DNA of 64,000 nt from the NCBI GenBank assembly GCA_022822525.1, contig JAJEBN010000024.1, forward strand, positions 27,163 through 91,162. The letters run 5' to 3'. Each line of letters opens with the position of its first letter. The stretch's first letter is position 1. The DNA comes from Acidimicrobiia bacterium. GTDB taxonomy: Bacteria; Actinomycetota; Acidimicrobiia; Acidimicrobiales; Poriferisodalaceae. The notes under the pieces were generated by a model. That model was not told the origin of the DNA and did no database searches. It saw nothing but the letters and a program-made list of their open reading frames with translations. Of this stretch, positions 18,300 to 27,366 are shown one piece after another. The position numbers and the translations under genes are program-made.

Positions 18300-19871
18300 G
18301 TGAGTGATCCTGGGCCGCTGTCAGCCGGTGCCGACCTTGCGGCGCGCATCGAGCGCTGGGCCGACCATCGCCCGGACGCGGTCGCTGTGGCATTCGAAGA
18401 CGTCGAGCACAGCTACCGAGCGTTTGCCGGCCAGGTTGCAGCAACGGCGGGCTGGCTGGCGGCGGCCGGCGTCGGCGAGGGCGACCGCGTGGCGTGGCTC
18501 GGACCGAACCGGCCGGCGGCATTGCGGCTGTTGCTCGGATGCTCGTGGCTGGGCGCCATCTACCTGCCGCTGAACTCGCGCCTCGCACCGCCCGAACACC
18601 GCTGGATCCTCGACCACGCCGAGCCGAGCCTGCTGGCGGTCGACTCGGCGTTTGCCGAGCACGCCGCATCGGTCGGCGCGAAGTGCGAGCGCCACATCGT
18701 TCCGGACGAGCCCGGCTGGCTCATGGCACCGGACCCGCCCCCGCCGCGCCGGGGCACGCCGGCCCACCCGGTGCTGCTCGCCTATACGTCGGGCACCACC
18801 GGCCATCCCAAGGGCGCGCTGCTGGATCAGGCGGCGATGTCGGCGAACGCCGTCAATTCGACGCATGCCCACGACCTCACCAGCAAGGATCGGGTGCTGA
18901 CGACGATCCCGCTGTTCCACGTGGGCGGGCTCAACATTCAGACCCTCCCCGCGGTGCTGGGAGGGGCCGCGGTGCGGCTGCAGCGGGCCTTTGACGCGGG
19001 TCGATTCCTGGAAGACGTAGAGGAATGGCGGCCGACGTGGACGGTGCTGGTGCCGGCCGCGCTCGCGGCCGTGTCGTCCCACCCGCGATTCTCCAGTGCA
19101 GACCTCAGCTCGCTGCGCGGCATCATGACGGGTTCCTCACCGGTGCCGGCGGCCGTGACGCGCCCGTACTTCGAACGAGGTCTTCCGGTGGGACAGATCT
19201 ACGGCTCCACCGAGACCGCCCCGATAGCGGTGCATCTGCGCTGTGACGAAGCAGCCGATCATCCCGGTTCGTGCGGCAAGCCCTCGACCATGTGCGAGGT
19301 GCGCATTGTCAGCGACGAGGGGCGAGATGTCGCTGCGGGCGAGCGCGGTGAACTCTGGGTGCGCGGCCCCAGCGTGCTTCGGGAGTACTGGAACGACCCG
19401 CAAGCCACAGCCGATGCCATCACCGACGGATGGTTCCGCACCGGGGACATCGGGCACGCCGATGCCGACGGCTGGGTCTTCATCGACGATCGAAGCACCG
19501 ACATGATCATCTCCGGGGGAGAGAACATCTATCCCGCGGAGCTCGAGGAGGTGCTCTCGGGTACCGACCTCGTCGCAGAAGCGACCGTGGTGGGGGTGCC
19601 CGACGAGCGGTGGGGCGAGGTGCCCGTGATCGTGGCCGTGCGCGGGTCAGCAAGCGCCCGCAGTGCTGAACCCCGAGCCGACGAGGGCACCGCCGCCGAC
19701 CTGCTCCGGCTGTTCGACGGGCGCGTCGCACGCTTCAAGCACCCCAAGGCTGTCGTCTGGCTCGACGGCTTGCCGCGCACCGCCTTGGGGAAGGTGCGCA
19801 AGCACGAAGTGAAGGCAATGCTGACGCAGCGGCGCTCGGCTGCACCCGACGATCGGAGGACCGAACGATGA
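18300..19871 (+). CDS. AMP-dependent acyl-CoA synthetase/ligase
   Basis: Activates a carboxylic acid to acyl-AMP and then the CoA thioester. The 523-residue protein has every ANL-superfamily motif: P-loop LAYTSGTTGHPKGALLD near residue 161, the YGSTETAP adenine motif, GWFRTGDIGHADADGWVF, DRSTDMIISGGENIYPAELE and the C-terminal catalytic lysine in LPRTALGKVRKHE. The GTG start lies 58 bp after the NicX-like gene. Its stop overlaps the ATG of the next gene (ATGA), showing tight coupling. Substrate not evident; a medium-chain or aromatic acid is likely from the neighbours. Confidence 0.92.
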   Translation: MSDPGPLSAGADLAARIERWADHRPDAVAVAFEDVEHSYRAFAGQVAATAGWLAAAGVGEGDRVAWLGPNRPAALRLLLGCSWLGAIYLPLNSRLAPPEHRWILDHAEPSLLAVDSAFAEHAASVGAKCERHIVPDEPGWLMAPDPPPPRRGTPAHPVLLAYTSGTTGHPKGALLDQAAMSANAVNSTHAHDLTSKDRVLTTIPLFHVGGLNIQTLPAVLGGAAVRLQRAFDAGRFLEDVEEWRPTWTVLVPAALAAVSSHPRFSSADLSSLRGIMTGSSPVPAAVTRPYFERGLPVGQIYGSTETAPIAVHLRCDEAADHPGSCGKPSTMCEVRIVSDEGRDVAAGERGELWVRGPSVLREYWNDPQATADAITDGWFRTGDIGHADADGWVFIDDRSTDMIISGGENIYPAELEEVLSGTDLVAEATVVGVPDERWGEVPVIVAVRGSASARSAEPRADEGTAADLLRLFDGRVARFKHPKAVVWLDGLPRTALGKVRKHEVKAMLTQRRSAAPDDRRTER

Positions 19872-20806
19872 GCCACGACCCTGCGAGCCGATCCGCTGAG
19901 GCAGCCGCCGGGCCGGCCGGCGGACCGTTGAGCGTCGCCTTCATCGGGCTCGGCGTGATGGGCTTCCCGATGGCGGGCCACCTCGCCGCGGCGGGTCACC
20001 GCGTGGCTGTCTTCAATCGGACGGCAAGCGTGGCGCAGCGGTGGTGCGGTGAGCACCGGGGCCGGGTCGCCGCCACGCCGGCGGACGCCGCTGGCGGCGC
20101 CGCCATCGTGCTGATGTGCGTCGGGGCCGATGACGACGTGCGCGCGGTCGTCTACGGCGATGAAGGGGTGCTCGCCGAGATGGGTGAGGGCTCAGTCCTC
20201 GTCGATCACACCACCGCCTCGGCTGATCTCGCGAGGGAGCTGTCCGCAGCGTGCGCCGAGCGTGGGATCGGCTTTGTGGACGCACCCGTGTCCGGCGGCG
20301 AGGCAGGAGCGCAGAACGGCGTGCTGACGGTCATGTGCGGGGGTGAAGCTGACCACTTCGAGCGGGCCCGCCCGATCATGAATGCCTACGCGCGGGCAGT
20401 CACGCTCATCGGCGACGCCGGATCGGGTCAGCTCTCCAAGATGGTGAACCAGATCTGCATCGCCGGGCTGGTGCAGGCGCTGTCGGAAGGCCTCGAGTTC
20501 GGCCGCCGTGCCGGCCTGGATCTCGACGCCGTGCTCGACACGATCTCTCAAGGTGCCGCCGGCTCGTGGCAGATGGCCAACCGCGGCTCGACGATGAACG
20601 CCGGCGAGTTCGACTTCGGCTTCGCCGTCGATTGGATGCGCAAGGATCTCGGCATCGTGCTGTCCGAAGCAGAGCGCAACGGCGCACCGCTGCCGGTCAC
20701 TGCGCTCGTCGACCAGTTCTACAAGCGCGTCCAGGAAGGCGGCGGCGGCCGCTGGGACACCTCGAGCCTCATCACGCTGCTGCGCCCGGCTGGGCATCGC
20801 CCCTAG
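19868..20806 (+). CDS. 3-hydroxyisobutyrate dehydrogenase-family NAD(P)-dependent dehydrogenase
   Basis: A 312-residue beta-hydroxyacid dehydrogenase. The dinucleotide-binding start is VAFIGLGVMGFPMAGHLAAA; the substrate motif is FVDAPVSGGEAGAQNGVLTV; the catalytic lysine lies in GSGQLSKMVNQICIAGLVQA. The C-terminal helical domain ends WDTSSLITLLRP. It overlaps the ligase by 4 bp. Family members oxidise 3-hydroxyisobutyrate, tartronate semialdehyde or related acids; which one is not resolved. Confidence 0.9.
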   Translation: MSHDPASRSAEAAAGPAGGPLSVAFIGLGVMGFPMAGHLAAAGHRVAVFNRTASVAQRWCGEHRGRVAATPADAAGGAAIVLMCVGADDDVRAVVYGDEGVLAEMGEGSVLVDHTTASADLARELSAACAERGIGFVDAPVSGGEAGAQNGVLTVMCGGEADHFERARPIMNAYARAVTLIGDAGSGQLSKMVNQICIAGLVQALSEGLEFGRRAGLDLDAVLDTISQGAAGSWQMANRGSTMNAGEFDFGFAVDWMRKDLGIVLSEAERNGAPLPVTALVDQFYKRVQEGGGGRWDTSSLITLLRPAGHRP

Positions 20807-20832
20807 CGCACCCCCATTCGAGGGGTCATCGG

Positions 20833-20855
20833 CTGCCGGTGGCACAGACCGGCAG
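20833..20855. terminator. bidirectional terminator hairpin between convergent genes
   Basis: CTGCCGGT (20833-20840) pairs perfectly with ACCGGCAG (20848-20855) around a 7-nt loop. It lies in the 71-bp gap between two convergent genes and has no T-run, as is common in high-GC actinobacteria. Confidence 0.6.
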
Positions 20856-20877
20856 CACCGGCCCGCGTGAGATTGCG

Positions 20878-22056
20878 TCAGGGTGTCGCGTGCAGCGGCA
20901 GCAGTTCGTGGCCCAGAGCGGCCCGGTACGTGTTGTGGAAGTGATGCAGCGCCGGCTCATTGCGGCCGAACACGACGTGTTCGAGCGCCCCGCTGTTGGC
21001 TGAACGCTGCTGGCTGGCGCTCATCACGTAGTCCTCGTCACGGATGACGTTGCCGAATGCCCGCGACGCCTCGGCCATGAAGTCGAACTCGGCGTCGTCG
21101 CGCGCGATGCCCGGCCGCAGGTAGAAGGAGATCTGGCTGGTGTGACGGCCCGGCTCGGTCGGGTGGGGATACGCCCGCACCAAGAACAGCACCTCGCTCG
21201 ACGGGATCAGCTGCACATTGGGGAACAGCCAGTACACGGGCAGCCCGTAGCGGGTGATGTCCCACTCCGACGGCGGTCGCTCGCGTGCGTCCTCGATGAC
21301 ACGACGGCACAGGATCAGCCGGTGATGCCGCCCGAACTCGTCGTAGCACTGCACGTTGCCGTAGAAGTCGTTCGACAGCGTCCCCGAGTGCAGCACCGGG
21401 AAGTGGTAGGTCTCGCCGAACGTATCCATGGCGAGCTTCCAGTTGCAATCGACCTCGTAGGCGTCGCAGCCCAGCCAATCCAGGCTGCCGAAGTCCCACC
21501 CGGCGATGTCTGCGGTGAGCTCATCGCCCAGCAGCGCATCGGGATCGAGCGTGCCGCCGGGCTGCGGGTGAACCCACAGCAGGCCGTGACGCTCGACCGC
21601 CGGCAGCTCCACCAGCCCGAGGTCGTCGCGGTCGAGCTCGCCGAAGTGATCAGACTTGGGCAGGCCGACCAGCGCGCCGTCGGCGTCGTAGGTCCAGTTG
21701 TGGAACGGGCACGCAAACCGGCGCTTGCGCCCGCGCGGCTCGGTCTCGATGACCACACCGCGGTGACGGCAGGCATTCACGAACGCCCGGAACCGACCGC
21801 TGGGCGACCGCACCAGCAGCATCGGCGTGCCGAGGTCGTCCTGAGTCATGAACGAGCCGGCTTCGGGCAGGTCGCCTGACAACCCCACCATCTGGGGGTG
21901 GGTGTCGAAGAACTCCCGCCGCTCGATGCGGGCGAGCTCGCAGTCGGTATAGGAGGACGTGGGGTTGTAGCGCACGCCGCCGGCATCCACGTTGGCGCCG
22001 GAGTCGAGTCGCGCGAGCAGGGTCTTGATGTGGCTGACCTGCTCGGCATGGTCCAC
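20878..22056 (-). CDS. Rieske [2Fe-2S] aromatic-ring-hydroxylating oxygenase, large subunit
   Basis: A 392-residue iron oxygenase. The Rieske cluster motif CxH..CxxH is visible as NACRHRGVVIETEPRGRKRR followed by FACPFHNWTYDADG. The catalytic-domain iron ligands are expected in MDTFGETYHFPVLHSG, with a distal acid further on. GTG 22056 (VDHAEQVSHIKTLL) is the likely start, since a longer frame would run into the enoyl-CoA hydratase gene whose stop lies 40 bp upstream. Such enzymes need a ferredoxin/reductase partner; none is adjacent, though an FAD reductase of that kind lies at 45962. Substrate unknown. Confidence 0.9.
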   Translation of the reverse strand: MDHAEQVSHIKTLLARLDSGANVDAGGVRYNPTSSYTDCELARIERREFFDTHPQMVGLSGDLPEAGSFMTQDDLGTPMLLVRSPSGRFRAFVNACRHRGVVIETEPRGRKRRFACPFHNWTYDADGALVGLPKSDHFGELDRDDLGLVELPAVERHGLLWVHPQPGGTLDPDALLGDELTADIAGWDFGSLDWLGCDAYEVDCNWKLAMDTFGETYHFPVLHSGTLSNDFYGNVQCYDEFGRHHRLILCRRVIEDARERPPSEWDITRYGLPVYWLFPNVQLIPSSEVLFLVRAYPHPTEPGRHTSQISFYLRPGIARDDAEFDFMAEASRAFGNVIRDEDYVMSASQQRSANSGALEHVVFGRNEPALHHFHNTYRAALGHELLPLHATP

Positions 22057-22096
22057 GGTGGAAGTATGCCATCGCCGCGCGTTTGGGCGATGCGGC

Positions 22097-22975
22097 TCAG
22101 CGAAGCCAGTCGTTGAAGGCGGGCTGACGCTTGGCCAGGAACGCCGAGACGCCTTCGGCCGCGTCGGGCAGATGGTCGGTGATTGCAGTCTTGGACGCAA
22201 TCTCATCGAGCGATTGCTCCCAGGTCATTTCTGCGGCAAGCAGGATCGACCGCTTGAGCATGCGCATCGATACCTGCGGGCCCTCGGCCAGCTCGGCTGC
22301 GAGCTCCGCGGCGGCTGAGGGCAGCTCGTCGTCGTCGACCACCTCGTGCACAAGCCCTAGCTCGTGCGCAGCGTCGGCATCCACGATCCGCTTGCGCATC
22401 ATGAAATCGGTTGCCTTGGCAACGCCGAGGTGCTGCACCAGCAGCCACTGGCCGCCCTCGTCGGGCAGCAGCCCGAAGCGCAGCGTTGCAGAGCCCATCC
22501 GGGCCGAGCGTGCCGCGATGCGGAAATCGCACGCCAGAGCGAAGCTGAAGCCGGTCTGGATGGCGAATCCGTTGACAGCGGCGACCGTCAGCTTGTCGAG
22601 CCGGCGCACAGCGGTGTTGACGGCCTGGGAGATTGTCCGCAGGCTGTTGTAGGTGCCGGCGGCGTTGTGGTGCCCGCCGAAGATCTCGGGCATCGCCGAG
22701 GGATGCTCCGCCTCGTAGCCGCCCAGGTTGTCTCCGGCCCAGAACGCACGCCCCTGCCCGGTGAACACCACGACGCGCACGGCGTCGTCCATCTGCACCT
22801 GTGTGATCAGCTCGATCAGGTCCCGCTTCATCGAGTGGTTCGAAGCGTTCATCGACTCGGGCCGGTTGAAGGTCACGGTCAGCACGCCGTTCGACCCCAA
22901 CGCCTGCTCGAATCCGAAGTACTCGGTGTCCAAGTAGCCGGCTTGCTCGCTCGGCCGTGCTCGCTCGCTTGACAT
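22097..22975 (-). CDS. enoyl-CoA hydratase/isomerase family protein
   Basis: A 292-residue crotonase. It has VLTVTFNRPESMNASNHSMK near the N-terminus, the oxyanion-hole segments GQGRAFWAGDNLGGY and VAAVNGFAIQTGFSFALACD, and the C-terminal trimerisation helix ending FLAKRQPAFNDWL. The acidic residues for hydration are not fully typical, so it may be an isomerase or a relative. It is upstream of the Rieske oxygenase on the same strand by 40 bp and divergent from a small gene, so the two form a likely operon. Confidence 0.9.
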   Translation of the reverse strand: MSSERARPSEQAGYLDTEYFGFEQALGSNGVLTVTFNRPESMNASNHSMKRDLIELITQVQMDDAVRVVVFTGQGRAFWAGDNLGGYEAEHPSAMPEIFGGHHNAAGTYNSLRTISQAVNTAVRRLDKLTVAAVNGFAIQTGFSFALACDFRIAARSARMGSATLRFGLLPDEGGQWLLVQHLGVAKATDFMMRKRIVDADAAHELGLVHEVVDDDELPSAAAELAAELAEGPQVSMRMLKRSILLAAEMTWEQSLDEIASKTAITDHLPDAAEGVSAFLAKRQPAFNDWLR

Positions 22976-23021
22976 CGCTCATTCCCCCTGTGCAGGCGGG
23001 CCCGCCGCCGCAGCGGGTCGC

Positions 23022-23453
23022 ATGCTGAAACTAGTGAACTCTCGGCGCTTCGGTACGCTGCCGGCCGTGGCTGCCGAGACCGAACAAGCGGGTGAGGAGC
23101 AGTTCGCGCCCTTTGGGCCGTTCGACGGGGTGCTCATGCTGCGGCTCGACACCGAGACTCCCGCCGGTGAGCAGACCTACTACGTCACGCCGTTCGTGAC
23201 CGACGGCGGGCGGCTCTTCGTGTTCGACGAGCCCGGCGACCGCAGCGACGCGCTCGAGGAACTGCTCGTGGGCAATCGCACGACGATCAGCTCCGCCTCT
23301 ACCGGCGAGCTGAGCGTCGGTGCCGTCGGGCGCTCCCCGACATCGGAGGAGGAGGTGTGGGCGCGTGACGCGTGCTCTGCGCGCTTCTTCTACGACCAGG
23401 CCTTGCAAGACCTCGCCCAGCTCGGCGGGCTGGTCACCCTGCACCCAGCCTGA
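23022..23453 (+). CDS. hypothetical protein, 143 residues
   Basis: The protein contains EEQFAPFGPFDGVLMLRLDT, YYVTPFVTDGGRLFVFDEPG and DQALQDLAQLGGLVTLHPA. Strand-rich with a C-terminal helix; no signal peptide, membrane segment or known motif seen. The true start may be the GTG that begins VAAETEQAGEEQF. It is divergent from the enoyl-CoA hydratase gene and followed 28 bp later by the LLM oxidoreductase. Not recognised. Confidence 0.55.
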   Translation: MLKLVNSRRFGTLPAVAAETEQAGEEQFAPFGPFDGVLMLRLDTETPAGEQTYYVTPFVTDGGRLFVFDEPGDRSDALEELLVGNRTTISSASTGELSVGAVGRSPTSEEEVWARDACSARFFYDQALQDLAQLGGLVTLHPA

Positions 23454-23481
23454 GCGGCTGTTGCAATCTAGGGTTTCGGGC

Positions 23482-24552
23482 GTGCGCACGGCGATTCAGT
23501 TCGGGGGACCCGCATCAGGCAAGCGGCGTGACTGGGATTCCCAAGTCGACTTCTTGCGGGAGGCGGAACGCCTCGGAGTGGACATCGTCTGGTCAGCAGA
23601 AGCCTGGGGAATGGACGGCGTCAGCACGCTGGCCTATGTCGCTGCTGTTACCGAGCGCGTCCAGCTCGGCACGGGAATCCTGCAGATTTCCGCACGCGCA
23701 CCGGTGATGACCGCAATGACTGCGCTCTCGATGGCCGCCATGACCGGCGACCGGTTCATCCTGGGGCTCGGCGTGAGCGGCCCTCAAGTAGTCGAGGGGC
23801 TGCACGGCGTGCGCTTCGGCGATCCGCTGGGGCGGCTGCGCGAGACCGTCGACATCTGCCGCCAAGCCTTCGCCGGCGAGAAGATCAGCTACGAGGGGCG
23901 TCACCATGTGCTCCCCCTGCCCGATGGGCAAGGCAAGTCGCTGCGGTTGGCTCAGCCCGCGAACGATGCCATCGAGATCTGGCTCGCGACCCTCGGCCCC
24001 CGCTCGCTGCGCTACACCGGCGAGGCTGCTGACGGCTGGGTGGGCACCTGCTTCGTGCCGAGCCGCCCTGACGTCACCTGGGGCCAGGTGCTTGAAGGCG
24101 CCGATGCCGCCGGACGTCCCGCTGGAGCGGTGGCTTGCCAGGCCGGCGGTGCCGTCGAGTTCGGGGATGATCTCGACGCTCTGATCGAGCCGCGGCGATC
24201 GGGCTTGGCGTTCACGCTGGGCGCCATGGGATCGGCCACCACCAACTTCTACAACGACGCCTACCGCCGGGCGGGCTTCACCGAAGAATGCCGCCACGTT
24301 CAGCGCCTGTGGCTCGACGGCGACCGCGCCGGCGCAGCGGCCGCGGTGCCGGACCGTCTCGTCACCGAGACCAACTTCTTGGGCACCCACGAACAGGTCA
24401 CGAACCAGGTGCGGGCCTACCGAGATGCCGGCGTGGACGTCCTGCGCCTGCAGCCCGAAGGGCCCACCGCCGCAGCCCGGTTGGACACACTGGCAGCGAT
24501 GATCGACATCGTCCGCTCTGTCAACGCCGAAACCGTCGACGAGCCGTCCTAG
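23482..24552 (+). CDS. LLM-class (F420-dependent) flavin oxidoreductase
   Basis: A luciferase-like monooxygenase-fold enzyme of 356 residues from GTG 23482. It has [60 protein letters not shown] and the cofactor-binding [20 protein letters not shown]. The last third has [15 protein letters not shown]. In actinobacteria this subgroup generally uses coenzyme F420 rather than FMN, but that is by family. Another in-frame GTG nine bases upstream is an alternative start. Substrate unknown. Confidence 0.87.
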   Translation: MRTAIQFGGPASGKRRDWDSQVDFLREAERLGVDIVWSAEAWGMDGVSTLAYVAAVTERVQLGTGILQISARAPVMTAMTALSMAAMTGDRFILGLGVSGPQVVEGLHGVRFGDPLGRLRETVDICRQAFAGEKISYEGRHHVLPLPDGQGKSLRLAQPANDAIEIWLATLGPRSLRYTGEAADGWVGTCFVPSRPDVTWGQVLEGADAAGRPAGAVACQAGGAVEFGDDLDALIEPRRSGLAFTLGAMGSATTNFYNDAYRRAGFTEECRHVQRLWLDGDRAGAAAAVPDRLVTETNFLGTHEQVTNQVRAYRDAGVDVLRLQPEGPTAAARLDTLAAMIDIVRSVNAETVDEPS

Positions 24553-24617
24553 CTGCTCGGTCCACCCCAGCAGCAAGCGACGTGTTCGGGGTCGGTCATG
24601 TCACTACCGTGGTGCCC

Positions 24618-25040
24618 ATGACTGGGCAACCTGACACTGGACGCGTTGTCACGTTCTCCGAATCGGAACTGCGGGAGCGACTCACGCCGATGCAGTACCA
24701 CGTCACTCAAGAGGCAGGGACCGAGCGCCCGTTCACCGGCGAAACCTGGGACAACCACGACGACGGCGCGTACCACTGCGTCGTGTGCGGCGCCGAGCTG
24801 TTCGACTCAGAGACGAAGTTCGAGAGCGGCTCCGGCTGGCCCAGCTTTACCCAGCCGGTCTCCGACGAGGCAGTGGACACCGAGGTCGACCGCTCCTACG
24901 GCATGATCCGCACCGAGGTGATGTGCAAGGCCTGCGGAGCTCACCTTGGCCACGTCTTCCCGGACGGTCCCCGCCCGACCGGCGACCGGTTCTGCATGAA
25001 TTCGGCGTCGCTGCAATTCGCGCCCGCTGAGGACGACTGA
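24618..25040 (+). CDS. msrB: peptide-methionine (R)-S-oxide reductase
   Basis: Reduces methionine-R-sulfoxide in proteins. The 140-residue protein has the structural zinc cysteines CVVCGAELF and [30 protein letters not shown], and the catalytic region [12 protein letters not shown] with an ordinary TGC cysteine codon (checked, as MsrB is sometimes a selenoprotein). Length and motifs are standard. It is the last rightward gene before a convergent MerR gene. Confidence 0.95.
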   Translation: MTGQPDTGRVVTFSESELRERLTPMQYHVTQEAGTERPFTGETWDNHDDGAYHCVVCGAELFDSETKFESGSGWPSFTQPVSDEAVDTEVDRSYGMIRTEVMCKACGAHLGHVFPDGPRPTGDRFCMNSASLQFAPAEDD

Positions 25041-25057
25041 GGACGTGTCGGTCTGAG

Positions 25058-25074
25058 GCCGGCCCAGCGCCGGC
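25058..25074. terminator. hairpin between convergent msrB and merR
   Basis: GCCGGC (25058-25063) and GCCGGC (25069-25074) form a 6-bp GC-only stem around a 5-nt loop in the 55-bp gap between convergent genes. No T-run. Confidence 0.45.
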
Positions 25075-25095
25075 TCGCTCGGCCGTCAGCCCGAG

Positions 25096-25671
25096 TCAGT
25101 CCAAGTCGAGGCTGAGCTGGGTGGCGATCGGCTCGTCAGGGAACAGCTTCACGACGTCCGCATCGAGCTCGCGTCGCACGCCCGCCACTGCCACCACGGT
25201 CATCATCGCCGCCTGCCCCTCACGCATCAGGCTCAGGACCTCGTCGTCGTCGACGTGGAGCACGTCGCTGCCGCTGATGACGATGTTGGCCGAGCCCACC
25301 TCGCCGCCGAGCTGCTCTCTCACGTAACCGAAAGCCCGGGCGATGGACTTCAGGTCATTGCCGGCATCGCGCATCTTCTTGGCGATTTTCAGCTCGACGA
25401 GATCGTTGTAGGAATAGCGACGTCGTGTGCCGCTCCCAGCAGCGTCCGCCAACGACGACTGCACTACGCCTTTCGTCGTCCAATGGTCAAGCTGGCGATA
25501 CGTGATACCGACGAGTTCCGCCGTCTGCGGACCGGAGAATCCGTCTGTCGGCGAAGCGGAGCCATCGGGATCCGGCAGCGTGCGAGCAGACGCCGAAGCG
25601 GGAGTCGGTTCGGGCTCGCCGGTCACAGGGGCGTCGGGAACGGGCGAGTACGCAAGCTGCTCGTTGGCCAT
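25096..25671 (-). CDS. MerR-family transcriptional regulator (second regulator of the gcvH-garA cluster)
   Basis: The 191-residue protein from ATG 25671 begins with a proline/acid-rich arm (MANEQLAYSPVPDAPVTGEP). A MerR winged helix follows: GPQTAELVGITYRQLDHWTT then SGTRRRYSYNDLVELKIAKK. The C-terminal part is EVGSANIVISGSDVLHVDDD to FPDEPIATQLSLDLD. I recall this pair of MerR genes flanking a DUF151 gene in mycobacteria (the Rv1828-Rv1830 region). The start is preceded by GGAG. It is downstream of DUF151 by 150 bp. Target unknown. Confidence 0.87.
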   Translation of the reverse strand: MANEQLAYSPVPDAPVTGEPEPTPASASARTLPDPDGSASPTDGFSGPQTAELVGITYRQLDHWTTKGVVQSSLADAAGSGTRRRYSYNDLVELKIAKKMRDAGNDLKSIARAFGYVREQLGGEVGSANIVISGSDVLHVDDDEVLSLMREGQAAMMTVVAVAGVRRELDADVVKLFPDEPIATQLSLDLD

Positions 25672-25821
25672 CGGACGCTCCTTCGGACGGCGAATCAGGC
25701 CGCGAATCACACATCGTGAACTACTGGAGTGTGATCTGCCGTGCCACAGAGCGTACGGGGATGAATCGCCGCGGCGCAAGGGGCCAATTCGAGGGCGCGT
25801 GCGGCGGCGGGTCGCCCGGCG

Positions 25822-26346
25822 TCACTCGGGGTCGCCGGCCTCCGCCGTCGGTCCGAAGTCGTCGGGCTGCACGTCGTCGAGGAACTGCTTGAACTCGTCG
25901 AGGAGCTCGTCGGGGTCGACATCGGCAGGGTCGTCCGGCGGCAGCTCGATGATCTGTCCCGCCTCGTCCAGCACGGCCTCGCTGGCGAAGATCGGCGTGT
26001 CGGCGCGCACAGCCAGCGCAACGGCATCGCTCGGGCGGGCAGAGATGGTGTGGGTGGACGACCCGATGGTCACCTCCATCTCGGCAAAGAACGTGCGGTC
26101 ACGAAGGTCGGTGACGGTGACCTTGGTGAGCGTCGCGCCGAGGGCGTCCAAGATGGCTGCCATGAGGTCGTGCGTGAGGGGCCTCGGCACGCGGATCTGC
26201 TCGATGCCGCGATAGATCGCCTGCGCCTCAGGGGTGTCGATCACGACCGGCAGCACCCTCTGGGCGCCGCTCGTCTCTCGCAGCAGCAGCAGCGGGCTCT
26301 GCGAGGGCATCTCCACCTGCACGCCAAGAAGTTCCATCTCGACCAT
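25822..26346 (-). CDS. bifunctional nuclease-domain protein (DUF151)
   Basis: The 174-residue protein starts MVEMELLGVQVEMPSQSPLL, followed by LLRETSGAQRVLPVVIDTPE, AQAIYRGIEQIRVPRPLTHD and HTISARPSDAVALAVRADTP, the standard DUF151/BFN signature. The acidic C-terminus (DPADVDPDELLDEFKQFLDD) is typical for actinobacterial members. RNase/DNase activity has been reported for some plant homologues; the bacterial role is unclear. ATG 26346 is preferred over GTG 26355. It lies between two MerR-type genes in the conserved run. Confidence 0.9.
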   Translation of the reverse strand: MVEMELLGVQVEMPSQSPLLLLRETSGAQRVLPVVIDTPEAQAIYRGIEQIRVPRPLTHDLMAAILDALGATLTKVTVTDLRDRTFFAEMEVTIGSSTHTISARPSDAVALAVRADTPIFASEAVLDEAGQIIELPPDDPADVDPDELLDEFKQFLDDVQPDDFGPTAEAGDPE

Positions 26347-26394
26347 GGAATGCACACTACTTCGGCCCTTGCGAGCCCTGAGCCGGCGGCGGCG

Positions 26395-27366
26395 TCAGTC
26401 CCAGTAGCGGCGGAGCGTGTCGCCCATCACCTGCGCACGCAGCCGCTCGCACAGCGCCACCAGGCGTCCCAACGAGCGGCGCGCATCTTCGGTGGCGGCC
26501 GGGCCGGCCGCATGGATGACCGGTTGGATCCCCTGCTCGAACATGGTGGCGTCGCGCGCTGCGGCATTGCGGATGACTCGCAGATGGCGGGCCTGCAGGC
26601 CGTAGGTGGCGAACTCGCGCGAGATTCGGGCGATGAGCAGCGCACCGCTGCTGTAGCGGGGCTCGGGGGGTGCGAACTCGAGCGATGCCTGAGGGTCGCC
26701 GTCGGGCGGCGGTGCGCCGGCATCGGTGAGCGGAACCAGCAGGCCGTACTCGCTCAGCTCAGCAACCTCGGCCAGGCTGAGCCCGCTCTCGGCGCTCAGC
26801 TCCGCAGCGCTGTAAGTCTGAGCGCCTTCGGGCGCTGCCCACGGCGGCTGCGCTGGGGCCGGGAGCGGCTCGGGATCCGGAGATCTCTCGGCTTCGCGAG
26901 CCGCGGCATCGCCAGGGGCGGCATCGTCGGGGGCGGCTTCACCGCCGGTGGCGTTCTCGGGGGCGGGACGTTCGGGACCGCCGCGGTTGCCGGCCCGCTG
27001 GGGATCTGCGGCGCCCGCTCCCCCGAGCGACGGACCGCCCCCGCCCACGCCGATGCCCCAGATGTCAGCGAGGTGCTCGCCCCGCTCAATGCGCTCGCCG
27101 ATGATGCTGAGCGGGAGGTACTGATCGCGCTGGCGGATCAGAATCCAGCGCAGCACCTCGATGTCGTGGGGCCCGAAGCTGCGGTATCCCCCCGGCGTGC
27201 GCGCCGGCGAGATGAGCTTGCGATCCTCGAGAAAGCGGATCTTGGAATCGGTCAGGTCGCTGAATTCCGGGCGCAGCAAGGCCACGACTTCCCCGATCGA
27301 CAGCCGTCCGACCGAGGCACGCGGATCTGGGGGCGAGGCGGGATCAGGCTCGGAGCCGGCACTCAC
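26395..27366 (-). CDS. ftsR: FtsR-like MerR-family regulator
   Basis: The 323-residue protein starts with a MerR helix-turn-helix: LSIGEVVALLRPEFSDLTDS, KIRFLEDRKLISPARTPGGY and RSFGPHDIEVLRWILIRQRD. A long glycine/proline-rich linker (about residues 105-190) separates it from a C-terminal effector-like domain, TYSAAELSAESGLSLAEVAE. In corynebacteria the orthologue FtsR activates ftsZ; the name is by position and domain. Its start overlaps the stop of the FHA gene by 4 bp (ATGA), so the two are translationally coupled. Confidence 0.82.
   Translation of the reverse strand: MSAGSEPDPASPPDPRASVGRLSIGEVVALLRPEFSDLTDSKIRFLEDRKLISPARTPGGYRSFGPHDIEVLRWILIRQRDQYLPLSIIGERIERGEHLADIWGIGVGGGGPSLGGAGAADPQRAGNRGGPERPAPENATGGEAAPDDAAPGDAAAREAERSPDPEPLPAPAQPPWAAPEGAQTYSAAELSAESGLSLAEVAELSEYGLLVPLTDAGAPPPDGDPQASLEFAPPEPRYSSGALLIARISREFATYGLQARHLRVIRNAAARDATMFEQGIQPVIHAAGPAATEDARRSLGRLVALCERLRAQVMGDTLRRYWD

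Noticed and set aside
24618..25040. MsrB as a further selenoprotein
   Set aside because: The catalytic position is an ordinary TGC cysteine codon (FCMNS), and the frame is uninterrupted.
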